Below are positions 43,647 through 53,014 of a stretch of DNA of 64,000 nucleotides, piece by piece. The notes beneath the pieces are model-generated. The model was not told the origin of the DNA. It did not search any database and was given only the letters and a program-made list of their open reading frames with translations. The stretch covers positions 59,431-123,430 of the forward strand of contig NZ_JANUGW010000020.1 in the NCBI RefSeq assembly GCF_024753285.1. Direction: 5' to 3'. The stretch comes from Massilia pinisoli. Lineage in GTDB: Bacteria > Pseudomonadota > Gammaproteobacteria > Burkholderiales > Burkholderiaceae_D. A program made the position numbers and the translations under genes. Numbering within the stretch: the stretch's first letter is position 1; each line of letters starts with the position of its first letter.

Positions 43647-44918
43647 ATGATGCCGTCGATTTTACGTCTCCGGCTCGCGCCGGTGCTGCTCATCTCCCTG
43701 CTGGCTGCATCCGCGAACGCCCAAGTGCTTCGACTGGAGCAGGCGATCTCGCTGGCCGAGCAGCACAATCGGGACTTGAAGCTTGCCGCCATCGGCGTAG
43801 ACAGCGCGGGGGCCGCAGTGACAAGTGCAGCGGCGGCTCCCAACCCGATCTTGACGCTGCAGACCATGAATATCAATCCCGCGGCCGGCATCGGCGCGGG
43901 CACCTTGCGTAGCAAGACCGTTGACAGTACCGTGCGCATCGACCAGGTGATCGAACGCGGCGGCAAACGCGGCCTTCGTACGGCAGCCGCCGTTCGGCTC
44001 CAGGACGCGGCGCGTGCCGACCTCGATGACGCGCGTCGCCAGTTGCGCCGCGATGTCGCTGCGGCTTACTACGACCTACTTGCGGCCCAGGAGCGTCAAT
44101 CGATCAGCGCCGATGCGGCCATGTTGGCGGAGAAGGCGGTGGCTGCGGCGGAACAGCGCCACAAGGCCGGGGACCTGGCGGGCAGTGACAGTGCACGGTT
44201 GCGAATCGATGCGCTACGTGCGCGCAACGATGCGGACGATGCGGCCTCCGCCCTCGACGAAGCGAAACGTGCGCTTGCGCTCCTGCTCGGCCAGGACAGC
44301 GCGGTCAGCCTCAGCGCAACTGGGCCTTGGCCGGACACGCTCCCGGCACGAGTCGCCGACGACGCGGCGCTTGTCGACGCGCGTCCGGACGTACAGGCTG
44401 CGCTCGCACGCGTCCGGGCCGCCGAAGCGTCACGCGATCTGGCTCGGGCGGGCCGCACGCGCGACGTCACGGTCGGCGTGCAGTTTGAACACTATCCAGC
44501 CAGTACAGCCAATCCGCAAGGGAGCGGCAACAGCGTTGGCATCGCTGTGCAGGTACCGCTGTTTGTGCGCTACACGATGCAGGGTGAGATTCGCAGTGCC
44601 GAGTCGGCGCTCGATGCGGCGCACGAAAACCTCGACAAGGCCCGCCAGGCCGCCCGCGCCGACGTGGCGCGCGCCCGCGCGCAGGTCGAGGCTGCGGCGC
44701 GGAGGGTCGCGCGCTACGACCGCGACATCCTGCCCGCCACGCGCAAAGCCGCTGACGATGCCGAATTTGCGTTCGCCCACGGTGCGCTCGGCGTCATGGA
44801 CGTGTTAGACGTGCGCCGCGCGTGGCGTGCCGCCCAGTTGGACGCGCTTGCCGCGCGCGCCGACTTTGCCAAGGCCGTGGCGGCGTTGGAAGCAGTGTTG
44901 CCCCGAAATCCCACTTGA
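43647..44918 (+). CDS. Outer-membrane channel of a metal RND pump (CzcC-like)
   Basis: 423 residues with a signal peptide (ends ASANA) and the two repeated coiled-coil/strand halves of the outer-membrane efflux family (QVLRLEQAISLAEQHNRDLK; later VDARPDVQAALARVRAAEAS). Length matches CzcC/CusC. It forms the trimeric exit duct for the RND pump encoded downstream. AAGG precedes a double ATG. First of three ordered genes, channel-adaptor-pump, the classical czcCBA order. Confidence 0.88.
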   Translation: MMPSILRLRLAPVLLISLLAASANAQVLRLEQAISLAEQHNRDLKLAAIGVDSAGAAVTSAAAAPNPILTLQTMNINPAAGIGAGTLRSKTVDSTVRIDQVIERGGKRGLRTAAAVRLQDAARADLDDARRQLRRDVAAAYYDLLAAQERQSISADAAMLAEKAVAAAEQRHKAGDLAGSDSARLRIDALRARNDADDAASALDEAKRALALLLGQDSAVSLSATGPWPDTLPARVADDAALVDARPDVQAALARVRAAEASRDLARAGRTRDVTVGVQFEHYPASTANPQGSGNSVGIAVQVPLFVRYTMQGEIRSAESALDAAHENLDKARQAARADVARARAQVEAAARRVARYDRDILPATRKAADDAEFAFAHGALGVMDVLDVRRAWRAAQLDALAARADFAKAVAALEAVLPRNPT

Positions 44919-44931
44919 TGAGCCTGCAACC

Positions 44932-46080
44932 ATGAAGACCCTGACGTATGCCGCCGCAAGCGGCCTGCTGCTTACCGCAATCGCTGGCGCCTGTTGGACC
45001 TGGCGCAGCCACTCCACGCAGCCCGTAGCGCCAGCGCCGCGTACACGGACTGTCGAAGGCCCGATCGCGTTCGCTGCAGACGATCCCCGGCTGTCCTATC
45101 TGAAGATCGCGACTGTGGACGCCGGCATGCTGCCGGTGGCGGAGCCGGTCGCCGGCCGCATCGCCTACGACGAGACGCGTACGAGTCGCATCGCGTCGCC
45201 CGTCCTGGGGCGCGTGACGGGCCAGCGCGTGGAGATCGGCGACAGCGTACGCGCCGGCGACCTGCTCGCCGAACTCGATTCGCCCGAGCTGGCCGCTGCG
45301 CAGGCCGATGCGCGCAAGGCCGACGCCGACGAGGAGCGCAAGCGCCTGGCGCTGGCCCGCGCCCGTATGCTGCTCGACGCCGACGTCCTCGCGCGCAAGG
45401 ATTACGAAAGCGCCGACGCGGACTACCGCCAGGCTGACGCCGAGGCACGGCGCGCGCGCCAGCGCATCGCGAATCTGCACGCGCGCGCAGCCGTCGACGG
45501 CCGCTTCGGGCTGCGCGCGCCGATCGCGGGCATCGTCGCCGACAAGCAGATTAATGTAGGGCAGGAAGTGCGGCCGGACCAGCCGAATCCCCTTCTGGTC
45601 ATCAGCGACCTGCGTCACGTCTGGGCCATCGCCGACGTGCCCGAGCGCGTGGCTGCGGGGCTGAAGCGGGGGCAAGCCGTCTCCGTCGCGACGGACGCTT
45701 GGCCGGGCCAGGCCATGCGCGGCACGATCGACCGCATCGGCGTTGCCGTCGATCCGGTCACGCGCCGCGTGCAGGTGCGCTGCGCCCTGGACAACGCGGA
45801 CGGCCGCCTGAAACCGGACATGTTCGCGCGCATCGCCTTCCTGCAGGACGGCGGTGCGGCCAATGCGCTGGCGCTGCCTAACACCGCGCTGTTCACGGAC
45901 GGCGACGATACCTATGTCTATGTCCAGCGCGCCGCCGGCACGTTCGAAAAACGGCGCGTGCACGTGGCGCTGGGTGGCGCGCAACGCTCCTTCGTCGATG
46001 CCGGCCTGCGTCCGCGCGAACGCATCGTGACGGAAGGTGCCCTGCTGCTGAATGCGGAAGGCGAGAACCATGCTGGCTAG
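44932..46080 (+). CDS. Periplasmic adaptor of a metal RND pump (CzcB-like)
   Basis: 382 residues. An N-terminal signal/anchor helix (ASGLLLTAIAGACWTW), a lipoyl-like half (RIASPVLGRVTGQRVEIGDS), a helical hairpin rich in Ala/Asp/Arg (residues 120-190), the second lipoyl half (LRAPIAGIVADKQINVGQEV), then beta-barrel and membrane-proximal domains. It bridges the pump and the outer-membrane channel. There is no Met/His-rich N-terminal metal tail as in CusB. Its 3' end overlaps the pump gene by 11 bases. Confidence 0.9.
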   Translation: MKTLTYAAASGLLLTAIAGACWTWRSHSTQPVAPAPRTRTVEGPIAFAADDPRLSYLKIATVDAGMLPVAEPVAGRIAYDETRTSRIASPVLGRVTGQRVEIGDSVRAGDLLAELDSPELAAAQADARKADADEERKRLALARARMLLDADVLARKDYESADADYRQADAEARRARQRIANLHARAAVDGRFGLRAPIAGIVADKQINVGQEVRPDQPNPLLVISDLRHVWAIADVPERVAAGLKRGQAVSVATDAWPGQAMRGTIDRIGVAVDPVTRRVQVRCALDNADGRLKPDMFARIAFLQDGGAANALALPNTALFTDGDDTYVYVQRAAGTFEKRRVHVALGGAQRSFVDAGLRPRERIVTEGALLLNAEGENHAG

Positions 46081-49000
46081 GCTGATCGACGCCGTCCTCG
46101 CGCAGCGCGTGCTTGTGTTGTTCCTGACCGGCTGCCTCGCTGCCGTCGGCTGGCATGCCCTGGACGACCTGCCCATCGAAGCGTTCCCCGACGTACAGGA
46201 CGTGCAGGTGCAGGTGGTGACGCAGTTGCCCGGCCAGGCGGCCGAGGAAGTGGAACGGGTCGTCACGCTGCCCATCGAACGGGAACTGGCGGGTGTTCCG
46301 CGCCAGACGCAGCTGCGTTCCGTGAGCATCGGCGCGCTGTCCGTCGTGACGCTGACGTTCGCCGACGGCACTGACGATTATTTCGCGCGCCAGCAGGTGA
46401 CCGAGCGGCTGCAGAACGTCGTGCTGCCGCCCGGTGTGCAGCCGTCGCTGGCGCCGCTGTCCACCGCGGTCGGCGAGATCTACCGCTACGTGGTGGAAGC
46501 GCCCGGCATGGACGAGAGCGAGGTGCGCGCGCTGCAGGACTGGGTGCTGCGTCCTGCGCTGCGCGCCGTGCCCGGCGTGGCCGACGTCGTCAGCTTCGGG
46601 GGCACCGTCAAGGAATACCAGGTGCGGGTCGACCCGCTGCTGCTCAACCGCTACGGCGTCACGCTGGACCAGGTGCGCCAGGCACTGACGAACGCCAGCG
46701 CCAACACAGGCGGTGGCCTCGTCAAGCGCGGCGACGAGGCGCTCGTCGTGCGCGGCATCGGCATCTTCGACCGCATCGACGACATCGGCCGCACCGTTGT
46801 CACCGCCAGCAACGGCCGCACGGTGCTCGTGGGCGACGTCGGCGAGGTCACTATCGGTCACCGGCCGCGCTCCGGCGTCGTCGCGTTCAACCAGCAGGGC
46901 AGCGTCGTCGAGGGCATCGTGCAGATGACGAAGGGCGCGAACGCATCGAAGGTCGTGGCCGCCGTGCGCGCCGCCGTCGACGCCCAGGGGCGCAAGTTGC
47001 CGTCGGGTGTGCGCATCCGTACGATCTACGATCGCAGCGACCTCATTGGTCATACGGTGCGTACGGTCGCGGAAAACCTTGCGCTTGGCGCCGCGCTCGT
47101 GATCGCGATCCTTGTCGTCTTCCTCGGCAACTGGCGCGCAGCGCTGATCGTGGCCGCCGTGATTCCGCTGTCGCTTCTGTGCGCGTTCATCGTGCTGGAC
47201 GCGCGCGGTATTCCCGCGAACCTGATCTCGCTGGGTGCTGTCGACTTCGGCATCATCATCGACAGCGCCGTCGTGCTGGTCGAGGCCCTGCTCGTGCGCC
47301 TGCACCTCCAGTCGCACGCGGCACGTCCGCGTCCAGCCGAGGCCACGATCAAGGAGACGCTGCTGGCGCTGGGCCGCCCGATCCTGTTCGCCAAGGCGAT
47401 CATCATCGTCGCCTTCATCCCCATCTACACGTTCCAGCGCGTGGAGGGCAAGATATTCGCGCCCGTCGCGTTTACGCTGAGCTTCGCGATGCTGGGCGCG
47501 CTGCTGCTCACGATGACCCTGATGCCGGCGCTGCTCGCGTGGGCCCAGCGTGTGCAGCCGCTGCGCGAGCGTCCGAACACGTGGCTGCCGCGCCTGCAGG
47601 CCGCGTACGAACGCCTGCTGCGGCGCGCCCGCGCGCACCGACGCGCTGTGTTCGGCGTCTCGGCCGCGCTGCTGGCGCTGACGGTGCTGCTCACGCCGCT
47701 GCTCGGCAGCGAATTCCTGCCCAAGCTGGACGAAGGCAACCTGTGGCTGACTATCGAATTGCCGACGTCGAGCGCCTTGGAAAACACGCGCGCCGTCGAG
47801 AACCGCGTGCGCGCGATCCTGCAGCGCTACCGCGAGGTGGGCAACGTCGTGTCGCACGTGGGCCGACCCGACGACGGCACCGACCCTAAAGGCCCGAACA
47901 ACATCGAGATCCTGGCCGACCTGAATCCGCGCACGGATTGGTCGTTCCCCGACAAGGACGCACTGGTGGCGGACATCGCGCGCCGCATCCACGCGCTGCC
48001 TGGCGTACCGACCAATTTTTCACAGGTCATCGAAGACAACGTGGAAGAAGCGCTGTCCGGCGTGAAGGGCGAAATCGCCATCAAGATCTACGGACCGGAC
48101 CTGGCGGTGCTCGGCCGCACCGGAGACCGCATCGCGGCCATCCTGCGCACGATTCCGGGCGCGGCCGATGTGGAAGCCGTGCGCATCGGCGGCCAGAGCG
48201 AGCTCGATATCGCCGTCGACCGTGACCGCGCCGCCCGCCTTGGCCTGAACGTGGGCGACGTCAACGCGGCGATCCAGGCCGCACTTGGCGGCATCGCCGT
48301 CAGCCAATACTATGAAGGCGACCGCCGCTTCGACCTCACGCTGCGCCTGGCGGAAAAGGACCGCACTTCGCTGGACAGCATCGGGGCCCTGCAGATCGGC
48401 CTGCCCGGCGGGGCGGGCAGCGTGCGCCTCGCGGACGTCGCACGCATCGAAACGCGCCAGGGCGCCGCTCGCATCGCGCGCGAGGACGGCCAGCGCAACG
48501 CATCGGTGAAAGCCAACCTGCTGGGCCGCGACCAGGGCAGCTTCGTCGCGGAGGCGCAGGCCAAGGTTGCCGAGCAGGTGCATCTGCCGCCGGGCTACCA
48601 GATCGCCTGGGGCGGGCAGTTCGAAAACCAGCAGCGCGCCGCCCGCCGGCTGCGCGTGATCGTGCCGCTCACGGCCTTCCTCATCTTCGCCCTGCTGTTC
48701 GGCGCGTTCCGCTCGATGGCGCGCGCCCTGCTCGTGCTGGCGATCGTGCCGTTCACGCTCGTCGGCGCCGTGGCCGGCCTCGCGCTGGCCGGGCTGCACT
48801 TCTCGATCTCGGCGGCCGTCGGGCTGATCGCCGTGGCTGGCATCTCCGTGCAGAACGGCGTGATCATGGTCGAACAGATCGTCGAGGCGGCGCAAACGGG
48901 CCAGTCCCCGTGGGACAGTGCCGTCGACGGCGCCGTGGCGCGCCTGCGGCCGATCCTCATGACAGCGCTGATGGCAGGCCTCGGCCTGCTTCCAGCCGCC

Positions 49001-49207
49001 ATGTCGCACGGCGTCGGTTCAGAAACGCAGCGGCCCTTCGCGGTCGTCATCGTGGGAGGCGTCGTGTCGGCCACCGTGTTCACGTTGTTGCTGCTGCCGC
49101 TGGCCTACCCGTGGTTCGCGGCGCGCGGGGCGGCGCCTGCGCATCCCCATCCGAAGAATGAAGGTGCCGCCATCGACGCGGATGGTGCACGCGAATGCGT
49201 ACACTGA
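46070..49207 (+). CDS. Heavy-metal efflux RND transporter (CzcA-like)
   Basis: 1045 residues with the duplicated RND layout: helix 1, a large periplasmic domain, helices 2-6, helix 7, a second periplasmic domain and helices 8-12. Helix 4 carries DFGIIIDSAVVLVE with D392, D398 and E405. Their spacing equals D402/D408/E415 of CzcA, the proton-relay residues of the divalent-metal (Zn/Co/Cd, Ni) branch rather than the Cu/Ag branch. It is driven by the proton gradient in the inner membrane and exports with the two preceding proteins. No sensor/regulator pair is adjacent; the nearest is at 60-62 kb. Confidence 0.92.
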   Translation: MLARLIDAVLAQRVLVLFLTGCLAAVGWHALDDLPIEAFPDVQDVQVQVVTQLPGQAAEEVERVVTLPIERELAGVPRQTQLRSVSIGALSVVTLTFADGTDDYFARQQVTERLQNVVLPPGVQPSLAPLSTAVGEIYRYVVEAPGMDESEVRALQDWVLRPALRAVPGVADVVSFGGTVKEYQVRVDPLLLNRYGVTLDQVRQALTNASANTGGGLVKRGDEALVVRGIGIFDRIDDIGRTVVTASNGRTVLVGDVGEVTIGHRPRSGVVAFNQQGSVVEGIVQMTKGANASKVVAAVRAAVDAQGRKLPSGVRIRTIYDRSDLIGHTVRTVAENLALGAALVIAILVVFLGNWRAALIVAAVIPLSLLCAFIVLDARGIPANLISLGAVDFGIIIDSAVVLVEALLVRLHLQSHAARPRPAEATIKETLLALGRPILFAKAIIIVAFIPIYTFQRVEGKIFAPVAFTLSFAMLGALLLTMTLMPALLAWAQRVQPLRERPNTWLPRLQAAYERLLRRARAHRRAVFGVSAALLALTVLLTPLLGSEFLPKLDEGNLWLTIELPTSSALENTRAVENRVRAILQRYREVGNVVSHVGRPDDGTDPKGPNNIEILADLNPRTDWSFPDKDALVADIARRIHALPGVPTNFSQVIEDNVEEALSGVKGEIAIKIYGPDLAVLGRTGDRIAAILRTIPGAADVEAVRIGGQSELDIAVDRDRAARLGLNVGDVNAAIQAALGGIAVSQYYEGDRRFDLTLRLAEKDRTSLDSIGALQIGLPGGAGSVRLADVARIETRQGAARIAREDGQRNASVKANLLGRDQGSFVAEAQAKVAEQVHLPPGYQIAWGGQFENQQRAARRLRVIVPLTAFLIFALLFGAFRSMARALLVLAIVPFTLVGAVAGLALAGLHFSISAAVGLIAVAGISVQNGVIMVEQIVEAAQTGQSPWDSAVDGAVARLRPILMTALMAGLGLLPAAMSHGVGSETQRPFAVVIVGGVVSATVFTLLLLPLAYPWFAARGAAPAHPHPKNEGAAIDADGARECVH

Positions 49208-49217
49208 GGGTTGTCCG

Positions 49218-49238
49218 GCCTGGACTCGGGGGCCAGGC
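49218..49238. terminator. Hairpin between convergent RND and ketosynthase genes
   Basis: GCCTGG/CCAGGC with a 9-base loop in the 42-base gap. It has no T-run, so it is only a possible terminator. Confidence 0.3.
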
Positions 49239-49249
49239 GGTTCCCGGTG

Positions 49250-50458
49250 CTAAGCCGCGCGCTTGAAAACCAAAGTGGTGTTTGTTCCGCCGAATGCGAA
49301 CGAGTTGCTGATCGCGGCATGGAGTGCCGGCGCCACGTGGCCGGGATGGCGCACCAGTGTGACCTTGCAGTCGGGGTCTTGCTGCTCGCAATGCATATTG
49401 GGCGGTATCGCGCCGCGGTATATCGCCAACACGGTGACGATGGCTTCGAGCGCCCCTGCGGCACCCAGCAGGTGCCCATGCATGGATTTCGTCGAGCTCA
49501 CTGCGAGGCTGCCAATCGTATCGCCCCAGACGCGTTCGAGCGCCGTGCACTCCACCACGTCGCCGATGCGTGTCGCGGTGCCATGCGCGTTGCAGTAGCC
49601 AATGTCGCGGGGGGTGAGGCCGCTGTTGAGCAAGGCTTTCGTCATGGCCTTGACCTGTCCGCCAGCGTCAGGTTTGGTAAGGTGGTTTGCGTCGCACGAG
49701 ACACCGCTCCCGGCGAATTCCGCATAGATGCGTGCGCCGCGGGCAAGGGCGTCATCGTAAGGCTCGAGTACCACAAAGCCCGCTCCCTCGCCGAGGACTA
49801 GTCCGGTACGATCGCTGCTGAACGGACGGCACGCACGCGAGGGCTCGTCATCGACCCGGGCGAGAGTTTGCAATGCATGCCAGGCTCGGATCGCCCCTGG
49901 GACCAGCAGTGCTTCAGCCCCACCCGCGATTGCGCAATCGATCTCGCCGTATGCGATCGCTTTGGCGGCTTCGGCAAGTGCAATGGCCGATGACGCGCAC
50001 GCGACGGAGTAGGTGTATACCGGACCATGGAGTTTTTCGCGCATTGCCACGTGTGCCGCCGGCGCGTTTGGCATGAAGGCGGGCACCGACAATGGCGGCA
50101 CGCGGCCGGATTCGTAATGACTGCGGAACGATTCTTCGACTGCCGCGGCGCCCCCCATGCCGGTACCGACATACACGCCAGTCGACGCGTCAAGAACACT
50201 CATTCCAGAATCGTCGCGTGCCATTTGTGCAGCCGCTACGGCGATCTGGCTGACCCTGTCCACGCCAGCCAGTTGCAGCCGTGTGAACCAGCGAGATGCG
50301 TCGAAAGGCGCTCGTGCCACCGGGGTCGCTGGTGCGTTGTCAGCCTCCCACAGCGTGACAGCCGAGCGACCGGCGAGCAAGGCATCGAAGACATCCATCG
50401 GGTTATTGCCGTGTGGCGACACCAGTCCGATGCCAGTGATCGCAATCCTGCGTTTCAT
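49250..50458 (-). CDS. Beta-ketoacyl-ACP synthase (KAS II/FabF-like)
   Basis: 402 residues with a complete thiolase-fold active site: nucleophile C154 in SVACASS, H292 in NAHGTAT, K324 and H327 in SSTKSMHGHL, and the C-terminal loop NSFAFGGTN. It condenses malonyl-ACP with an acyl chain. The start ATG overlaps the ACP stop (ATGA). No FabG, FabD or FabZ is adjacent, so it is not the housekeeping fab locus; the gene set suggests a dedicated small pathway that borrows the rest from primary metabolism. Confidence 0.93.
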   Translation of the reverse strand: MKRRIAITGIGLVSPHGNNPMDVFDALLAGRSAVTLWEADNAPATPVARAPFDASRWFTRLQLAGVDRVSQIAVAAAQMARDDSGMSVLDASTGVYVGTGMGGAAAVEESFRSHYESGRVPPLSVPAFMPNAPAAHVAMREKLHGPVYTYSVACASSAIALAEAAKAIAYGEIDCAIAGGAEALLVPGAIRAWHALQTLARVDDEPSRACRPFSSDRTGLVLGEGAGFVVLEPYDDALARGARIYAEFAGSGVSCDANHLTKPDAGGQVKAMTKALLNSGLTPRDIGYCNAHGTATRIGDVVECTALERVWGDTIGSLAVSSTKSMHGHLLGAAGALEAIVTVLAIYRGAIPPNMHCEQQDPDCKVTLVRHPGHVAPALHAAISNSFAFGGTNTTLVFKRAA

Positions 50459-50694
50459 GCTTGCTGGGACAGCCGCAGGTCGTTGATTGCCGCCGAAAGT
50501 TCCGCCAGCGTATCGATGTTTTCCGGCCGATCGGGAAACTTGACGTCGAACTCCTCTTCGATCGTGAAGAGCAGTTCGGCCAGTGCCAGAGAGTCCAGTC
50601 CGTATTCGGCCAAAGGACGGTCGGGTAAAAGCGACGTCTTGTCGATGTCGAACTTGTCCTGAAGCAGCTGCGTGAGTTGGTCTAGTGTAGTCAT
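50455..50694 (-). CDS. Acyl carrier protein
   Basis: 79 residues; acidic four-helix protein with the phosphopantetheine site S35 in EYGLDSLALAELLF and the following EEEFDVKFPD helix. It carries the growing chain for the ketosynthase encoded immediately downstream. ATG 50694 gives the normal ACP length; longer in-frame starts have no support. It is 49 bases downstream of the hydrolase gene. Confidence 0.9.
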   Translation of the reverse strand: MTTLDQLTQLLQDKFDIDKTSLLPDRPLAEYGLDSLALAELLFTIEEEFDVKFPDRPENIDTLAELSAAINDLRLSQQA

Positions 50695-50743
50695 TTTAGA
50701 ATTCGAAAAGATGTTCTGGTGATACGGATCGGCGCGCATTTTT

Positions 50744-51571
50744 CTAAAGGACGAGCACCGGCTCGCCCCTCGAGGCAACAACGACTTCGGCCGAGACGCG
50801 CCGGCAAAACCGGTCGAGCAGGGCGGGGATCTGCTGACGCTCGTTATCGATAGTGATCATGTGATAGCTGTTTTCCAGGACGACAAGTTCCTTGTCGATC
50901 TGTGGTAACGCGTCAAACAGGCGCCTGACACCGCCGAGGCTGCTGATCTCGTCCTCGCGTGCATGGATCATCAATATGGGGCAGGTCAGTTCGTGCAAAC
51001 GAGCCCTGACAACTCTTACCATGCGCTCGGCCTCGCGTAATGCGCGCAGCGGTATACGTGCCGGGCCTGCTGCCGACTGGTGTCGTTCGTGGAGCTCACG
51101 TGCGATCCATTCACGGATCCGCGCGTTCTTTACGCCATACGGCTCACGCTCGGCCACGGAAAAAAAGCGGTCCAGTCCAGTCCAGTACCCGATGTTGCGC
51201 AAATGACGAAGGGGAGACACCCCCCAACCGTCAAACTCGAAGCTCGGTGACATCAGCACCAGCCCTGCAACTCGCTCAGGCGCTCGGAGCGCCAGCGCGG
51301 CGGCCAGGACACCGCCCATGCATAACCCGCCGAGTACCACTGGAGCGTTGCCTGGCGCCTCGGTATCGAGGACGCTGGTCGCAGCGGTAAGCCAGTGTCG
51401 CCAGTCGGGTACAAGTCCGCTCGCAAGGGTGTACCCCGGCACCGTTACCGCTTCGTACGGTAAGCCTTTGTTACGAATGGAGTGCGCGATCAGCCCGAAC
51501 TCTTGCGGCGAGGAGACCAAGCCGTGAAATAACAAGAGTTTGGCAAGCGAAAGATTTTCCGGTGATCTCAT
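50744..51571 (-). CDS. Alpha/beta hydrolase with Cys at the nucleophile position
   Basis: 275 residues with an alpha/beta-hydrolase fold: LLLFHGLVSSPQEF (oxyanion loop), nucleophile elbow GGLCMGG with C84 where lipases and carboxylesterases have Ser, acid D207 in HAREDE, and H237 in NSYHMIT. The overall layout is like the Est30/monoacylglycerol lipase group. Genuine Cys nucleophiles occur in dienelactone hydrolases and some thioesterases. Next to ACP and KAS genes it could release or transfer an acyl chain from ACP (inference). First gene of the three-gene operon. Confidence 0.8.
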   Translation of the reverse strand: MRSPENLSLAKLLLFHGLVSSPQEFGLIAHSIRNKGLPYEAVTVPGYTLASGLVPDWRHWLTAATSVLDTEAPGNAPVVLGGLCMGGVLAAALALRAPERVAGLVLMSPSFEFDGWGVSPLRHLRNIGYWTGLDRFFSVAEREPYGVKNARIREWIARELHERHQSAAGPARIPLRALREAERMVRVVRARLHELTCPILMIHAREDEISSLGGVRRLFDALPQIDKELVVLENSYHMITIDNERQQIPALLDRFCRRVSAEVVVASRGEPVLVL

Positions 51572-51671
51572 TCGACGACGTCAGATTGTTGCGGTGTTGG
51601 CGAGATGCCAACATTCTCAACACAGTATCGCAGATCGCATAGCGGATGGAATTCGTCGCAAGGAGGTTTAT

Positions 51672-51689
51672 CATTACGGATTTGTAATG
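51672..51689. promoter_or_regulatory. Inverted repeat upstream of the hydrolase/ACP/KAS operon
   Basis: CATTAC-GGATTT-GTAATG, a perfect 6-base inverted repeat 100 bases before the hydrolase start, in the only intergenic space of the operon. It is a possible operator, or a weak hairpin after the DUF2252 gene. Confidence 0.35.
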
Positions 51690-51781
51690 CTACGCGCCGG
51701 TGCGCGACTCGATTCAATGAGATTGAAGGGCAGGCGGCCGCCTGCAGGCCAACGGGCCGCTGCGGGCGCCCGGCAGAGCGC

Positions 51782-53014
51782 TCATTCGTGCACCGCGTGT
51801 GTCACCGGGATCTGCAGCGGGACGAACTGGCCCGCGTCGTAGGCGGTGGCATAGGTCTGCCAGTCGGCCGCTACTTGGGTAGCCATCCTGGCCGCCGCCT
51901 CCGCGACTTGGCGGCGCCATTTCTTGCGGCCGGCAAAGGCAATCAGGGCGTCCGCCGTCGCGGACTGCTGACGACCGCTGCTGCGCAGTTGCGCCCAGGC
52001 CAGACACTGGCCCATCATGTCGAGCGCGCCGTCGAACAGCTCGCGTTGGGTGCAAATATGGTCGAAAGGCAAACGATCCTCGCTGGGCTGCAGGGAGCGA
52101 AGCACAAACGCCTCGCCGGCATGTATGAGCGGATGCAGAGCCGCGGCGGAGACTGCCTGCATGCGCTGCTGGATGCTGGTCACCCGCTTGGCTTCGTCGC
52201 CCCAACGCGGCTGGAGCTTCGGGAACTGGCGCCCTAGCGATGATGACTGCATCTGCTTCAGGTCGAACAGATAATTACCATCTGGAGAGCCTCGTCCTTC
52301 GACCAGTACGACATAGCGGCTCAGGCCCAAGCTGCCCGTACCCGCGATCCGGCGGGCGACGTCGAGGACGCGGAAGAATTCCGGATTCTCCTGGGCTGCC
52401 CCGAAGCGATGCACGGTCGCAGCCACGATTTCGCGTTCCGCAGGAGGTATCGCGAGTGCGCGCCGGCCGTCGGTCAGGAGGCGCCGGCGGCGCCGTGCCA
52501 GCCGGGTGCGGCTGTCCAGGTACGCCACGCGTGTGCGGTCACGCAACTGATCCAGGAGATGGCGAACTACGCCACGCGCTGCGTCGCGCTCGATCCATCG
52601 TGCCTTGCCACAGACCAGCGCCTGTCCATATGCGCCGACCAGCCGAGCGACCGCCGCGCCTGCGGCTTCCTTGTCCAGGCCCAGCGCATCGAGCCCGACA
52701 TGCAGGCTGGAACACAGGCGTACGAGTTCCCAGGTAAAAGGTGCCAGCGCGGCTTCGTCGAAATCATTGATATCGAAGTAGACGAGACGATTGTCGCCCT
52801 TGTAGCTGCCAAAATTTTCAAGGTGCAGGTCGCCGCAACACCAGGCCGACGGTGCATCGACGTCAAAGCCGGATTCCGCCAGCCGGTCATAGAACAGGTG
52901 GCAGGTGCCGCGAAAGAACGAAAAAGCATTATCGCGCAGTAGGCGATATTTCATGACGAGACGTTCGGGCTCGCGGCCAAGGTTCGCCCGCTGGATACGC
53001 TTGACGATGTTCAT
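51782..53014 (-). CDS. DUF2252-family protein
   Basis: 410 residues spanning the family from FFRGTCHLFYDRL through CCGDLHLENFGSYKG and YFDINDFDEAALAPFTWEL to the C-terminal helices. The GDxHxxN and DxNDFD elements resemble the catalytic and metal-binding loops of aminoglycoside-phosphotransferase-like kinases, and the family is thought to be kinase-like, but no substrate is known. No signal peptide or membrane helix. It is upstream of the hydrolase operon on the same strand but 210 bases away. Confidence 0.88.
   Translation of the reverse strand: MNIVKRIQRANLGREPERLVMKYRLLRDNAFSFFRGTCHLFYDRLAESGFDVDAPSAWCCGDLHLENFGSYKGDNRLVYFDINDFDEAALAPFTWELVRLCSSLHVGLDALGLDKEAAGAAVARLVGAYGQALVCGKARWIERDAARGVVRHLLDQLRDRTRVAYLDSRTRLARRRRRLLTDGRRALAIPPAEREIVAATVHRFGAAQENPEFFRVLDVARRIAGTGSLGLSRYVVLVEGRGSPDGNYLFDLKQMQSSSLGRQFPKLQPRWGDEAKRVTSIQQRMQAVSAAALHPLIHAGEAFVLRSLQPSEDRLPFDHICTQRELFDGALDMMGQCLAWAQLRSSGRQQSATADALIAFAGRKKWRRQVAEAAARMATQVAADWQTYATAYDAGQFVPLQIPVTHAVHE

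Noticed and set aside
45893..47992. 699-codon minus-strand frame opposite the RND pump
   Set aside because: No recognisable motifs and biased composition; the plus frame carries the D/D/E relay of RND pumps.
49250..51571. Complete polyketide or fatty-acid biosynthesis cluster
   Set aside because: Only KAS, ACP and a hydrolase are present; no ketoreductase, dehydratase, acyltransferase or PPTase gene nearby.
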